From an uncultured Eubacterium sp. (GTDB taxonomy: Bacteria; Bacillota; Clostridia; Lachnospirales; Lachnospiraceae): a stretch of DNA of 64,000 nucleotides. Within the stretch, counting starts at the first letter, position 1. The number at the start of each line of letters is the position of its first letter. The translations under genes were made by a program, and so were the position numbers. Under the pieces are notes generated by a model. It saw nothing but the letters and a program-made list of their open reading frames with translations, was not told the DNA's origin and made no database searches. Below, one piece after another: positions 1 to 8,770 of the stretch. The DNA lies in contig NZ_CALGRE010000041.1 in NCBI RefSeq assembly GCF_937958975.1, forward strand, positions 24,669 to 88,668, read 5' to 3'.

Positions 1-1
1 A

Positions 2-670
2 CAGATTAGAAATACAATCGGTTATCCACATCTCAATGTAAAGATTGGAGCAACTCATGCCGGTATTTCCGTGGGAGAGGATGGAGCAACCCATCAGTGT
101 AATGAGGATTTGGCACTGATGAGAACAATACCGGGAATGACGATTATTAATCCTTGTGATGATATTGAGGCTAAGGCAGCGGTAAAGGCTGCGTATGAGA
201 TGGAGGGACCGGTATATCTGAGATTTGGACGTTTGGCTGCACCGGTTATACATAAAGAAGACTATCAGTTTGAAATCGGAAAAGGAGAATTGATGCGGGA
301 AGGCAATGACGTTACAATTGCAGCTACAGGTCTTATGGTTTCTTTTGCACTGGAAGCAGCCGAGAAGTTGGCTTTAGATGGTATTGATGCAGAAGTGATT
401 AACATACATACAATCAAACCTTTAGATGAAGATATTATTGTACATTCAGCAAATAAAACGGGAAAAGTGGTTACGGTAGAAGAACATTCTGTTATCGGTG
501 GTCTTGGAAGTGCAGTATGTGATTGTCTATGTGAAAAGTGCCCGACATCTGTTACGAAAATTGGCGTACAGGATGTGTTTGGACATTCCGGTCCGGCATT
601 AGAACTGTTAAAGGAATTTGGGCTGGATGGAGAGGGTATTTATACCCAGGTTAAAAATATTATGAAGTAA
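2..670 (+). CDS. Transketolase, C-terminal subunit (5' end outside window)
   Basis: The reading frame is open from base 2 and ends at TAA 668-670, so only the C-terminal part of the protein is present (222 codons). The visible part begins within the pyrimidine-binding domain (ATHAGISVGEDGATHQ, then EDLALMRTIPGM) and continues into the C-terminal transketolase fold with VVTVEEHSVIGGLGSAV. These are hallmarks of the split transketolases of Firmicutes, in which two genes encode the N- and C-terminal halves. The enzyme moves two-carbon units between sugar phosphates in the non-oxidative pentose phosphate pathway. The GTG at base 71 is internal and is not the start. The N-terminal subunit gene is expected just upstream, outside the window. 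Confidence 0.9.
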   Translation, partial: QIRNTIGYPHLNVKIGATHAGISVGEDGATHQCNEDLALMRTIPGMTIINPCDDIEAKAAVKAAYEMEGPVYLRFGRLAAPVIHKEDYQFEIGKGELMREGNDVTIAATGLMVSFALEAAEKLALDGIDAEVINIHTIKPLDEDIIVHSANKTGKVVTVEEHSVIGGLGSAVCDCLCEKCPTSVTKIGVQDVFGHSGPALELLKEFGLDGEGIYTQVKNIMK

Positions 671-732
671 ATGTTATTGAAATAATTCAAATATAACATA
701 AAACGAATTATTTAAATAAAATGATTTATTAT

Positions 733-776
733 ATTAACCTTAAGATTAAGTAAATTAATTTTAAGGTTAATATTTT
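733..776 (+). terminator. Probable terminator after transketolase
   Basis: The inverted repeat ATTAACCTTAA (733-743) / TTAAGGTTAAT (761-771) is followed by a short T run. The stem is AT-rich and the loop is long, so it is a modest candidate. Confidence 0.45.
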
Positions 777-796
777 TAGTAAACAAGAAGGAGTTA

Positions 797-824
797 TTGC
801 AATTCATAATTTAAATGCTATACT
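797..824 (+). promoter_or_regulatory. Sigma-A-type promoter for the ammonium transporter leader
   Basis: TTGCAA (797-802), a 16-base spacer and TATACT (819-824). Transcription would start near 831, shortly before the leader terminator at 848-879. Confidence 0.55.
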
Positions 825-847
825 AATCTTTGTTGAACGAAATGCAA

Positions 848-879
848 GGGAGCAGACGTTATAGTCTGACTCCCTTTTT
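848..879 (+). terminator. Leader terminator (possible attenuator) before amt
   Basis: GGGAGCAGAC (848-857) pairs with GTCTGACTCCC (864-874) apart from one bulged base, encloses a six-base loop and is followed by five Ts. It lies between the promoter at 797-824 and the amt start at 925, so transcripts must read through it. That position fits attenuation control. The trans-acting factor is not visible here. Confidence 0.6.
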
Positions 880-924
880 GTATTTCAAAAATTAATTAGG
901 ACTGAAAGAATGGAGGAAAAAATT

Positions 925-2655
925 ATGACAGAGGAATTAACAAGCGCAATTGAGAGTGCAGCAAGTGTGCCTTTCGCCATATGGTTTTTGATTGGTGCAG
1001 CACTGGTATTCTTTATGCAGTGTGGATTTGCAATGGTAGAGACAGGGTTTACCAGAGCAAAGAGTGCAGGTAACATTATTATGAAAAACTTAATGGACTT
1101 TTGTATAGGTACTGTCGTATTTATTATTTTAGGATTTGGACTTATGATGTCTGAAGATTATGTGGCAGGAATAATTGGTCTCCCAAATCTGGGAATATTT
1201 ACAAATTATTCTAATTTTGATTATTCCAGTTTTGTATTCCAGTTAGTATTTTGTGCGACAGCGGCAACAATCGTTTCCGGTGCAATGGCAGAGAGAACAA
1301 AGTTTAGCGCTTATTGTATTTATTCTGCTGCAATCAGCGCAGTTGTATACCCAATTGAAGCAGGATGGGTTTGGAATTCACAGGGATGGCTTGCTCAGTT
1401 ACATTTTGTAGATTTTGCAGGTTCTACAGTAATTCATATGGTAGGCGGTACTGCAGCTCTAATTGGTGCTATTATAGTTGGACCGCGTATTGGAAAATAT
1501 AGTAAGACAAAAGAAGGAAAGACAAAATCAAATGCAATACCGGGACATTCATTAACACTTGGAGCCTTAGGCGTATTTATTCTTTGGTTTGGTTGGTATG
1601 GATTTAACGGAGCGGCTACAACGACGGTTGAAAGTTTAGGTTCTGTATTCCTTACAACGACAATTGCAGCGGCAGCAGCAACGTTTGCTTGTATGATTTT
1701 TACATGGATAAAAGATGGAAAGCCTGATGTTGGTATGTGTCTGAATGCATCTCTCGCAGGTTTGGTTGCAATCACGGCGCCTTGTGCATCCGTAGATGCA
1801 GGCGGAGCTTTAGTGATTGGTCTGGTTGCAGGTATTCTTGTGGATTTAGTTGTAGAATTATTAGATAAAAAGTTACATATAGATGACCCGGTAGGAGCTG
1901 TTGGTGTTCATATGGCAAATGGTATCTGGGGTACTTTAGCAGTTGGTTTATTTGCAACAGGTAAAGGCGAGGGAGCATTTGTAGACGGTTCTTATTATGC
2001 AGGTTTATTTTATGGAGGAGGTTTGAAACTTCTTGGTATTCAGGCGCTTGGCATGATTACTATTGTATGTTATGCGACAGTAATGATGACAATTGTGTTC
2101 CAGATTATTAAGCATACAATTGGACTGAGAGCTTCAGCGGAGGATGAAATACTCGGTATGGATATCTCAGAGCATGGTTTATCATCAGCATATGCAGACT
2201 TTATGTCAACAACACCTTCTTACAATGGAGAGGTTGCAGATGCAGTGGATGTATCAGATATTAAGCCGGTTAAGTTGGCACTCGGTGCAAAGGCAGAAGG
2301 TAAGTTTACAAAAGTCACAGTTATCTGTCCGGAAGACAAGTTTGGTGTACTTCGTGATACTATGGCAGCTATCGGTGTTACTGGTATGACGGTAAGTCAG
2401 GTAATGGGTTGTGGTGTTGAGAGAGGACATCTTGGAAGATACAAAGGTGTGCCAACAAGCATGAATCTTTATCCAAAGGTACAGGTTGATATTGTAGTAT
2501 CAACAGTAGACCCGGGACTTGTCGTTGCGGCAGCCAGAAAGGCAGTTGGAACAGAACACAGAGGTTCAGGAAAGATTTTTGTAACAGATGTAGAAGACGT
2601 TATGAGAGTTCGTACCGGAGAAATGGGGTATGGAGCATTAACAACAGAAAAATAA
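925..2655 (+). CDS. amt: Ammonium transporter fused to a P-II regulatory domain
   Basis: This is a 576-residue protein. Residues about 10-405 form the Amt/Mep/Rh channel with eleven or so membrane segments (FFMQCGFAMVETGFTRAKSAGN, WNSQGWLAQLHFVDFAGSTVIHMVGG in shorter runs). Residues about 460-576 are a GlnB/GlnK-type P-II domain with the T-loop region GRYKGVPTS and the C-terminal GSGKIFVTDVEDVMRVRTGE signature. Amt takes up ammonium, and P-II proteins sense 2-oxoglutarate and ATP/ADP and can plug the channel, so the fusion probably makes gating intramolecular. I chose ATG 925 over ATG 910 because GGAGG at 912-916 lies 8 bases before it. The gene is monocistronic, with a leader terminator before it and a terminator after it. 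Confidence 0.92.
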   Translation: MTEELTSAIESAASVPFAIWFLIGAALVFFMQCGFAMVETGFTRAKSAGNIIMKNLMDFCIGTVVFIILGFGLMMSEDYVAGIIGLPNLGIFTNYSNFDYSSFVFQLVFCATAATIVSGAMAERTKFSAYCIYSAAISAVVYPIEAGWVWNSQGWLAQLHFVDFAGSTVIHMVGGTAALIGAIIVGPRIGKYSKTKEGKTKSNAIPGHSLTLGALGVFILWFGWYGFNGAATTTVESLGSVFLTTTIAAAAATFACMIFTWIKDGKPDVGMCLNASLAGLVAITAPCASVDAGGALVIGLVAGILVDLVVELLDKKLHIDDPVGAVGVHMANGIWGTLAVGLFATGKGEGAFVDGSYYAGLFYGGGLKLLGIQALGMITIVCYATVMMTIVFQIIKHTIGLRASAEDEILGMDISEHGLSSAYADFMSTTPSYNGEVADAVDVSDIKPVKLALGAKAEGKFTKVTVICPEDKFGVLRDTMAAIGVTGMTVSQVMGCGVERGHLGRYKGVPTSMNLYPKVQVDIVVSTVDPGLVVAAARKAVGTEHRGSGKIFVTDVEDVMRVRTGEMGYGALTTEK

Positions 2656-2726
2656 TACAAGGTAATTGAAAGTGATATTTAGAACTTTGTTCTTAAATAT
2701 ATATTTACTTAATCTCATGAAAAAAA

Positions 2727-2751
2727 GGCTGGTGGTAACACCAGTCTTTTT
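2727..2751 (+). terminator. Rho-independent terminator after amt
   Basis: GGCTGGTG, the loop GTAA and CACCAGTC are followed by TTTTT. Confidence 0.85.
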
Positions 2752-2838
2752 GACTTGTTTATTATGTGACAGCAACAAAAGATAAGTTATTTATGATATA
2801 GTATGAATAGAAAACAAAGAAAGGTGAGGAGTGCTTAA

Positions 2839-4215
2839 GTGAAGTCAGAAAGAAAAGTTATGTCAACTGATTTGACAAATAGTAATAATATAGCAAAGAC
2901 ACTGTTTTTCTTTTCAATGCCAATGATTTTAGGAAATCTATTACAACAGTTTTATAATATAATAGATACTTGGGTTGTTGGAAAATATATTGGGGCACAG
3001 GCATTAGCGTCTGTGGGAGCTTCATATACATTAATGACCTTTTTAAATTCGGTCTTTATTGGATTATGCATGGGGAGCGGGGCTATATTTGCCTACTATT
3101 TTGGACAGAAAGATTTAAATAAAATGAAAAATTGTATGGACACGGCATTTGTATTTATTGGTGGAATAACATTGATACTTACAATAGTTGTAAGACTATG
3201 TCTACCGTTGATAATCCGACTCTTAAATATTCCGGGTGAACTGCAAAAGATGACAGGAAATTATCTGGAAATTATTTGCGTAGGCATTTTCTTTATATTC
3301 TTATTCAATTATTATGCATATGTATTGCGGTCTATTGGAAATTCAGTAGTTCCTCTTATATTTTTGGCAATAGCGTCCCTGTTGAATATTGTATTAGATT
3401 TATGGTTTGTTTTAGGGTTGAAATGGGATTTAAAGGGAGCTGCCATAGCTACAGTGACTGCTCAGGCATTTTCGGGAATAGGTTTGGGGATTTATACATA
3501 CATAAAGAGAGCAGATTTGCGATTTTCTATAAAGAGTTTTATAGGAAAAGAAAAACCTTTGAAAGAAATAATACAGTTTTCTATGGTTACCTGTGGACAG
3601 CAATCAGTAATGAATTTTGGAATTTTGATGATTCAGGGTTTGGTAAACAGCTTTGGGACTTCTGTTATGGCGGCTTTTGCAGCAGCAGTAAAAATAGATA
3701 CATTGGCGTATATGCCGGCACAGGAATTTGGAAATGCGTACTCGATGTTTATCTCACAAAATTTCGGAGCGGGTAAATTGAAGAGAATAAAGAGAGGAAC
3801 AAAGAGTGCATTTGTTATGTCCGTGTCATTTTGTGCATTGTTATCAATTTTTGTTTTTATATTTGCAAAATCTCTTATGGCAATATTTGTGAGTGGTGCA
3901 GAAGCTGATATTATCAATATAGGAAACAGTTATCTGAAAATTGAAGGTGCCTGTTATATTGGAATCGGAGTTTTGTTTTTGTTATATGGATATTTTCGAG
4001 GCGTCAATCGACCGATGGTTTCATTTGTTTTAACTATGATATCCCTTGGAACAAGAGTCGTGTTGGCTTATGTATTAGCGGCTGTTGATGTAATTGGAGT
4101 TTATGGGATATGGTGGGCGATACCGATTGGATGGCTATTAGCAGATATGGTCGGAATATATATCATGAAAAAGAGAAGGATTCAAAAAAATAAGATGAGC
4201 AATCAGTTGAATTGA
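2839..4215 (+). CDS. MATE family efflux transporter
   Basis: This is a 458-residue protein with about twelve membrane segments in two related halves, typical in length for the multidrug and toxic compound extrusion family. The N-terminal half shows MPMILGNLLQQFYNIIDTWVVG and IGLCMGSGAIFAYYFGQ (each a family hallmark), and the second half starts near FSMVTCGQQSVMNFGILMIQG. MATE proteins export cationic drugs or metabolites in exchange for Na+ or H+; the substrate cannot be told here. The start is GTG 2839, with GTGAGGAG 7 bases upstream; ATG 2860 is an alternative. The next gene follows after 51 bases and may be co-transcribed. Confidence 0.88.
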   Translation: MKSERKVMSTDLTNSNNIAKTLFFFSMPMILGNLLQQFYNIIDTWVVGKYIGAQALASVGASYTLMTFLNSVFIGLCMGSGAIFAYYFGQKDLNKMKNCMDTAFVFIGGITLILTIVVRLCLPLIIRLLNIPGELQKMTGNYLEIICVGIFFIFLFNYYAYVLRSIGNSVVPLIFLAIASLLNIVLDLWFVLGLKWDLKGAAIATVTAQAFSGIGLGIYTYIKRADLRFSIKSFIGKEKPLKEIIQFSMVTCGQQSVMNFGILMIQGLVNSFGTSVMAAFAAAVKIDTLAYMPAQEFGNAYSMFISQNFGAGKLKRIKRGTKSAFVMSVSFCALLSIFVFIFAKSLMAIFVSGAEADIINIGNSYLKIEGACYIGIGVLFLLYGYFRGVNRPMVSFVLTMISLGTRVVLAYVLAAVDVIGVYGIWWAIPIGWLLADMVGIYIMKKRRIQKNKMSNQLN

Positions 4216-4266
4216 TAAACGAAGAAAAAGTTATAATTATTTTTTAAATAATGGAGAAAATACAGG

Positions 4267-4872
4267 ATGAAAAAGAAAAGATTTTTAACATTTGGAATCA
4301 TTATTATTGCAATTGTAGTATTGAATGTTATCACCTATATATATGGAAAGAACCCTATGTATAATTATGTGAAAAGCAGATATTTTCCCGATATCCTAAA
4401 TTTGGATGAACAGTTTGGAATAAAAGATTATAAAATTGGAGAGCAGAAGATTGAGATAAATGGTTATACAATGATAATGGACCAGTATTATTTTAAGGAA
4501 GATATGACAACAGGCTGTCTGCGCATCAAAGTTACGAATCCAGATTATGATATGAGAGAATTAGAGACAAGAGGCGGAAATGCTGAAAGTCTTCTTAATT
4601 TTGGACAAGAGGATATTAGATACTTCTTTTCTGGAGATGTAGAAGGAGAGAGGATAAAAGAGGGTGTTAAATCAGCCACGTCTTCTCAGAAAATTAAGGC
4701 AATTCAAGTAAAAGATGCGATGTATATTTATTTTGAATTTGGTTCCGATGATGGAATATTGTTTAATGGTAAAATATATTTACATGACAGAACTGCCCAG
4801 AAAGGTTTAAAGTATAGCGAGTATGCCGGAAAAAAGAAGTATGCAATTGGTACTTTTGATATGTTAAAGTAA
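4267..4872 (+). CDS. Membrane-anchored protein of unknown function
   Basis: The 201-residue product starts with KKKR and one hydrophobic segment (about residues 7-25), followed by a hydrophilic extracytoplasmic part rich in charged residues and aromatic beta-strand-like stretches (TMIMDQYYFKEDMTTGCLRI). I do not recognise a family. A GGAG-like ribosome site lies about 12 bases before ATG. The gene follows the MATE exporter on the same strand and ends at a strong terminator, so the two may form one operon. It could be a sensor or accessory surface protein, but no function is claimed. Confidence 0.65.
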   Translation: MKKKRFLTFGIIIIAIVVLNVITYIYGKNPMYNYVKSRYFPDILNLDEQFGIKDYKIGEQKIEINGYTMIMDQYYFKEDMTTGCLRIKVTNPDYDMRELETRGGNAESLLNFGQEDIRYFFSGDVEGERIKEGVKSATSSQKIKAIQVKDAMYIYFEFGSDDGILFNGKIYLHDRTAQKGLKYSEYAGKKKYAIGTFDMLK

Positions 4873-4887
4873 TATATATAATAGTGT

Positions 4888-4930
4888 AAAAACTTCCCAT
4901 CTTTTAAAAATGAGAGATGGGAAGTTTTTT
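4888..4930. terminator. Bidirectional terminator between convergent genes
   Basis: AAAACTTCCCATCT and AGATGGGAAGTTTT form a long perfect stem with an A run on one side and a T run on the other, so it can serve both the plus-strand gene ending at 4872 and the minus-strand gene ending at 4949. Confidence 0.85.
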
Positions 4931-4948
4931 AGTTGCCATTATATAATG

Positions 4949-5887
4949 CTAATTTTTTCCATGTCTCCAAACAAGTGGGTCTGTGCCACTGGAAGGAGTT
5001 GTTAAATCAGGAGTAGAATTATCCGAAGTTTCATTATGGGTAATATTTGTATCTTCATGAATGGATAATGTATCCAATGATGTTTTCAATAACAGCGATA
5101 CTTCTTCCTGCTCAATTCCCATTGCCTCTGACAATTCTTCAATATCAGGGACACGTCCAAGTTTTTCGCTTAATTCGTTTGTAGTTTTGTCTAATATATT
5201 TAGTTTATCTGCCAGATGTTGTCCCACCCGGTCTGAATTAATTTGTTCATTAATTGTATTTTCGATTGCTATGCTGATTTTTTTACGGATAAAAGTATCA
5301 AAGTCACCGGAGTTGTTATGAAACTCTGATATAGCCAGCATGAGACCAATATTTCCCTCCTGAATTAAGTCTCCGAATGTAACCCCCTGTCCACGATAGT
5401 TTTCCGCAATTTGTGCTACTACAGATAAGTTCCCTTCAATCAGACGTTCTGTTACGGATGTATCTCCCGATAAAAGAGCTTCGGTTAATTCCAATTTTTC
5501 ATCAACAGATAGTGGAATAATATTTTTCATATCAGACTTATACATTTCAATAAAAGAAAGTTCTTCTTCTGATTCGTTAAGTTTATGTGGAGTATTGGAA
5601 AATTCTTTGTCCGATAACCGTACATTAGAAGAAACATCTTCCAAGGTATCATCAAAAAATAAAGTAGGAGTGAATCCTTTTACTCTAATTTTGTTGATAG
5701 AAAGATAATCGTATATAAATTGATATTGGCTGTCGTCTTCTATAATATCTTTAAAGTGCATTTTGACATCTTCCATTGTAATCTCGTTGCCTTTTGTGGC
5801 GGAAAATGCTACAAGAGCAGTGAGTGCATGATTAAATCGGGTTTTATTGTCCATAACTATCAATTGCCGGGTAAAAAAATCCGACAT
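4949..5887 (-). CDS. Sigma-70-like protein lacking region 4
   Basis: The product has 312 residues. Residues about 12-75 resemble the N-terminal region 1.1 of primary sigma factors. Residues about 125-215 match regions 1.2-2 (NLSVVAQIAENYRGQGVTFG, then DLIQEGNIGLM), and residues about 225-275 match region 3 (LGRVPDIEELSEAMGIEQEE). The aromatic and basic residues of regions 2.3-2.4 that melt and read the -10 element are largely replaced (GDFDTFIRKKISIAIENTI), and there is no region 4; the protein ends in a Ser/Thr-rich tail. It may bind core RNA polymerase without acting as a classical sigma factor. ATG 5887 has AAAGGA just upstream. It is divergent from the gene at 6022. Confidence 0.75.
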   Translation of the reverse strand: MSDFFTRQLIVMDNKTRFNHALTALVAFSATKGNEITMEDVKMHFKDIIEDDSQYQFIYDYLSINKIRVKGFTPTLFFDDTLEDVSSNVRLSDKEFSNTPHKLNESEEELSFIEMYKSDMKNIIPLSVDEKLELTEALLSGDTSVTERLIEGNLSVVAQIAENYRGQGVTFGDLIQEGNIGLMLAISEFHNNSGDFDTFIRKKISIAIENTINEQINSDRVGQHLADKLNILDKTTNELSEKLGRVPDIEELSEAMGIEQEEVSLLLKTSLDTLSIHEDTNITHNETSDNSTPDLTTPSSGTDPLVWRHGKN

Positions 5888-5926
5888 TATTCCTTTCGAT
5901 TAATAAATAAATGATACATAAAAGCC

Positions 5927-5955
5927 TTGCAAAAATCAAGGATAATAGGTAACAT
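5927..5955 (+). promoter_or_regulatory. Candidate promoter for the gene at 6022
   Basis: TTGCAA (5927-5932), a 17-base spacer and TAACAT (5950-5955). Confidence 0.4.
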
Positions 5956-6021
5956 TTAAATACATGAGGTAACAGTTTAGCCTGAACTATTACTATGTAA
6001 ATCAGCGGGAAAGGAGTTGGC

Positions 6022-7170
6022 ATGAAAGAGAAACTCAAAAAAATTCGGAGCAGCAGAATTGTGTCATTTATATTTATATTAGTGTTTATTGCTATATGTA
6101 TGGGCATTGGCGCTGCGTTTGCATACATAGACCATGAATCAGACCCTACGGAGGTAGCTGTACAGTATTTTAGGGCATTTGTTCAACAGGATTACGATAC
6201 AATGTACGATTGCCTTACGAAAAAGGAAGGGTATTATATTAGCAAAAAAATGTATATAGACAGCATGAAAAAAATGCGTCAGGAGTATGTGATTGACTCT
6301 TATGAAATTTTGGATGTGGACGAGGAAAGAGGTAAGCAATATATTACTATAAAATGCAAAAACTCCGGCACAAATGAAAATCGGGATTTTATTGTTTATG
6401 TTGATAGTGTGAGAAATGGAGTCAATATTATTCCTGAATATTCCGTCAATATTGACAGCATGATTGTAAAAAAATTTTCGGTAATTATTCCAAATGGAAA
6501 CAGACTGGAATTAAATAGTGAAATAATTAAAGAAGATATGGTTGATGTCAGTGCCGGTGAAAATGATACAAAAGTATATAAGTTTGAAGGCCTATTGTTT
6601 GGTAATTATAAAGTTTCGGCAACAAATAAGTATTATGCCATGAATGATAATATAAGTCTGAAAAAGTCCGGAGTTGAAATCGATATGACAAAGATATCAT
6701 ATACGGCAAGCGATGAATATTCCAGCAAAATCACAGGTCATGGAAATAAGGTTATCGGGCAGTTCTATAAAGCTGTGCGGGGGAGGGAGCCGAAACGCTC
6801 GAAGCTTCTCACATGCTTTGAAAATAATAAAAAGCTGCGCAAAAAGGTGCAGAGTCTCGTAGAACAATCAGAAGAAATTGTCTATTGGCCGGAAACAAAG
6901 AATATTGACAATTATAAAGTCATTGATATGAATATAAAGGGGTTGAAGCATAACTTAGCGTATAACGCTAAGAGAAAAGTTTATACTTTAAAATATACAT
7001 ATAATTATGATTATGTGGCATCTACGGAGACAGCACTGTATACAAGTTATATGTATCGCATTTCCGGAAAGTGTAAGTGTGAAATGACTTTAAGTTATTC
7101 ACGAAAGGGCGATGATATATCGCTGACGGATATTAAATTAAAAAATAAAAATATAAAGAATCAGGAATAA
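6022..7170 (+). CDS. Membrane-anchored protein with NTF2-like extracellular domain (TcaA-like)
   Basis: The product has 382 residues. It has a short basic cytoplasmic tail, one membrane segment (about 14-36), then an NTF2-like domain (about 40-135, starting EVAVQYFRAFVQQDYDTMYD). Next come a beta-rich segment (about 150-235) and a second alpha/beta segment (about 240-375). This order of anchor, NTF2-like and sandwich domains resembles the TcaA/YvbJ group of Firmicutes surface proteins, but the zinc ribbon usual at their N-terminus is absent. Members are linked to cell-wall stress; a function here is not established. The ribosome site is AAAGGAG, 8 bases before ATG. Confidence 0.6.
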   Translation: MKEKLKKIRSSRIVSFIFILVFIAICMGIGAAFAYIDHESDPTEVAVQYFRAFVQQDYDTMYDCLTKKEGYYISKKMYIDSMKKMRQEYVIDSYEILDVDEERGKQYITIKCKNSGTNENRDFIVYVDSVRNGVNIIPEYSVNIDSMIVKKFSVIIPNGNRLELNSEIIKEDMVDVSAGENDTKVYKFEGLLFGNYKVSATNKYYAMNDNISLKKSGVEIDMTKISYTASDEYSSKITGHGNKVIGQFYKAVRGREPKRSKLLTCFENNKKLRKKVQSLVEQSEEIVYWPETKNIDNYKVIDMNIKGLKHNLAYNAKRKVYTLKYTYNYDYVASTETALYTSYMYRISGKCKCEMTLSYSRKGDDISLTDIKLKNKNIKNQE

Positions 7171-7190
7171 AAGTTAGATAGGAGTGCATT

Positions 7191-7766
7191 ATGGCAAAAG
7201 ATATATGGAAACCGGGAAATATGTTGTATCCACTTCCGGCAGTTCTGGTTACTGCTACAGATGGAAAGGGAAATGATAATGTGTTTACAGTAGCATGGAC
7301 GGGGACGGTATGTTCTGACCCGGCAATGGTTTATATTTCTGTGAGACCGTCGAGACACTCATACGATATGATAAAGGATACCGGGGAATTTGTGATAAAT
7401 CTGACCACAGAAGAATTGGCATTTGCTACAGATTACTGTGGAGTAAAATCCGGCAGGGATGAAGATAAATTTAAATCTATGAACTTAACAAAAGAGGAGG
7501 CAAAATATGTGGAGGCGCCTCTGATTCAGGAAAGCCCGGTCAATATAGAATGTAAAGTGGTTGAGATTACCCATTTTGGAACGCATGATATGTTTTTAGC
7601 GAAAGTATTGTGTGTACATGCTGATAAAAAATATATGGATAATAAGGGCAAGTTTGATTTGTCCAAAGCACATCCCTTGGTATATTCTCATGGACAATAT
7701 TATGGAACCGGGAAGAAGATAGGAAGGTTTGGATATTCTGTTCGGAAAAAGAAAAAGAGACGATAG
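7191..7766 (+). CDS. Flavin reductase-like (flavoredoxin type) FMN-binding protein
   Basis: The 191-residue product shows the flavin reductase-like split-barrel fold: PLPAVLVTATDGKGNDN, FTVAWTGTVCSDPAMVYISV and the SYDMIKDTGEFVINL motif, followed by the DYCGVKSGRDEDKF segment typical of the anaerobe flavoredoxin subgroup. Such proteins bind FMN and act in electron transfer or flavin reduction in the cytoplasm; the partner is unknown. The C-terminus is unusually basic (RKKKKRR). A GGAG ribosome site precedes ATG by 6 bases. It probably shares a transcript with the neighbours at 6022 and 7795. Confidence 0.82.
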   Translation: MAKDIWKPGNMLYPLPAVLVTATDGKGNDNVFTVAWTGTVCSDPAMVYISVRPSRHSYDMIKDTGEFVINLTTEELAFATDYCGVKSGRDEDKFKSMNLTKEEAKYVEAPLIQESPVNIECKVVEITHFGTHDMFLAKVLCVHADKKYMDNKGKFDLSKAHPLVYSHGQYYGTGKKIGRFGYSVRKKKKRR

Positions 7767-7794
7767 AGTTAATTTTGTTATCTTGGAGGTATTT

Positions 7795-8769
7795 ATGAAG
7801 AAAATAAACTGGGCAATTTTAGGAACCGGAGTTGTTGCAAATGAAATGGCGGCGGCGCTCACGAGTGCCGGAAAAGAAATCTATTCTGTGGGAAACAGAA
7901 CACAGTCTAAAGCAGTAGATTTTGCAGAGAAATATGGAATAAAAAAAGTTTATGACGACTTTCATGAAATGTTTGCAGACCCGGCTGTGGATGTTATATA
8001 TATCACTACGCCTCACAATACACACATAGATTTTATGCGGGAGGCATTAAAAAATGGTAAGCATCTTCTTACCGAAAAATCAATTACCTTAAATAGTGAT
8101 GAGTTAAATGATGCAATTAGATTGGCAGAAGAAAATGATGTGATTTTAGCTGAGGCGATGACAATTTTCCATATGCCTGTTTATAGAAAACTAAAAGAAA
8201 TTATAGATAGTGGTAAGCTTGGAAAAGTCAATATGATTACAATGAATTTTGGCAGTTATAAGGAATACGATATGAACAACCGGTTTTTTAATAGGAATTT
8301 AGCCGGAGGAGCAATGCTTGATATCGGTGTTTATGCAATATCTTTTGTAAGGTGGTTTATGGAAGAGAAGCCTACGGAGATAATATCGCAGGTAAAATAT
8401 GCACCTACAGGGGTGGACGAGCAGGCTACAATTCTTTTACAAAATGATAAAAAGCAGATGGCAACTGTCGCATTGACACTTCATTCGAAACAGCCAAAAC
8501 GTGGTATGGTTTCTTGTGACAAGGGGTATATAGAAATTATGGAATATCCGAGGGCGTGGGAAGCTGTGATTACTTATACGGAAGATGGAAAGACGGAAAA
8601 AATAGAAGCAGGTGACAACGCACAAGCTCTTAAATATGAAATGGAAGATATGGAAAATGCCATAAATGGTGATAGGAGTGGTATTTTTCTGGAATATACA
8701 AAGGATGTTATGGATATTATGACTCAGATTAGGCGTGAGTGGGGCATGTATTATCCGGAAGAGAATTAG
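7795..8769 (+). CDS. Gfo/Idh/MocA family NAD(P)-dependent oxidoreductase
   Basis: A 324-residue protein of usual family length. The Rossmann fold begins INWAILGTGVVANEMAAAL, followed by DVIYITTPHNTHIDF and the EK motif in HLLTEKSITLN, which places the catalytic lysine near the nicotinamide. The C-terminal half (MLDIGVYAISFVRWFM) is the alpha/beta substrate and dimer domain. The family oxidises or reduces sugars, inositols and dihydrodiols; the substrate is not predictable here. ATG 7795 was chosen over the upstream in-frame codon because GGAGG lies 6 bases before it and homology begins there. dinB starts one base after its stop codon. Confidence 0.88.
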   Translation: MKKINWAILGTGVVANEMAAALTSAGKEIYSVGNRTQSKAVDFAEKYGIKKVYDDFHEMFADPAVDVIYITTPHNTHIDFMREALKNGKHLLTEKSITLNSDELNDAIRLAEENDVILAEAMTIFHMPVYRKLKEIIDSGKLGKVNMITMNFGSYKEYDMNNRFFNRNLAGGAMLDIGVYAISFVRWFMEEKPTEIISQVKYAPTGVDEQATILLQNDKKQMATVALTLHSKQPKRGMVSCDKGYIEIMEYPRAWEAVITYTEDGKTEKIEAGDNAQALKYEMEDMENAINGDRSGIFLEYTKDVMDIMTQIRREWGMYYPEEN

Positions 8770-8770
8770 A

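Noticed and set aside
848..879. Assignment of the amt leader to an ANTAR-type two-hairpin antiterminator
   Set aside because: Only one hairpin is clear, and its loop lacks the A1/G4 pattern, so a named regulator class cannot be supported.
1434..1978. Minus-strand open frames opposite amt
   Set aside because: They mirror the codon pattern of the clear amt gene, have no ribosome site and no recognisable domains.
3276..3776. 166-codon plus-strand frame inside the MATE gene
   Set aside because: It lies wholly within a well-supported transporter gene in another frame and its product has no family features.
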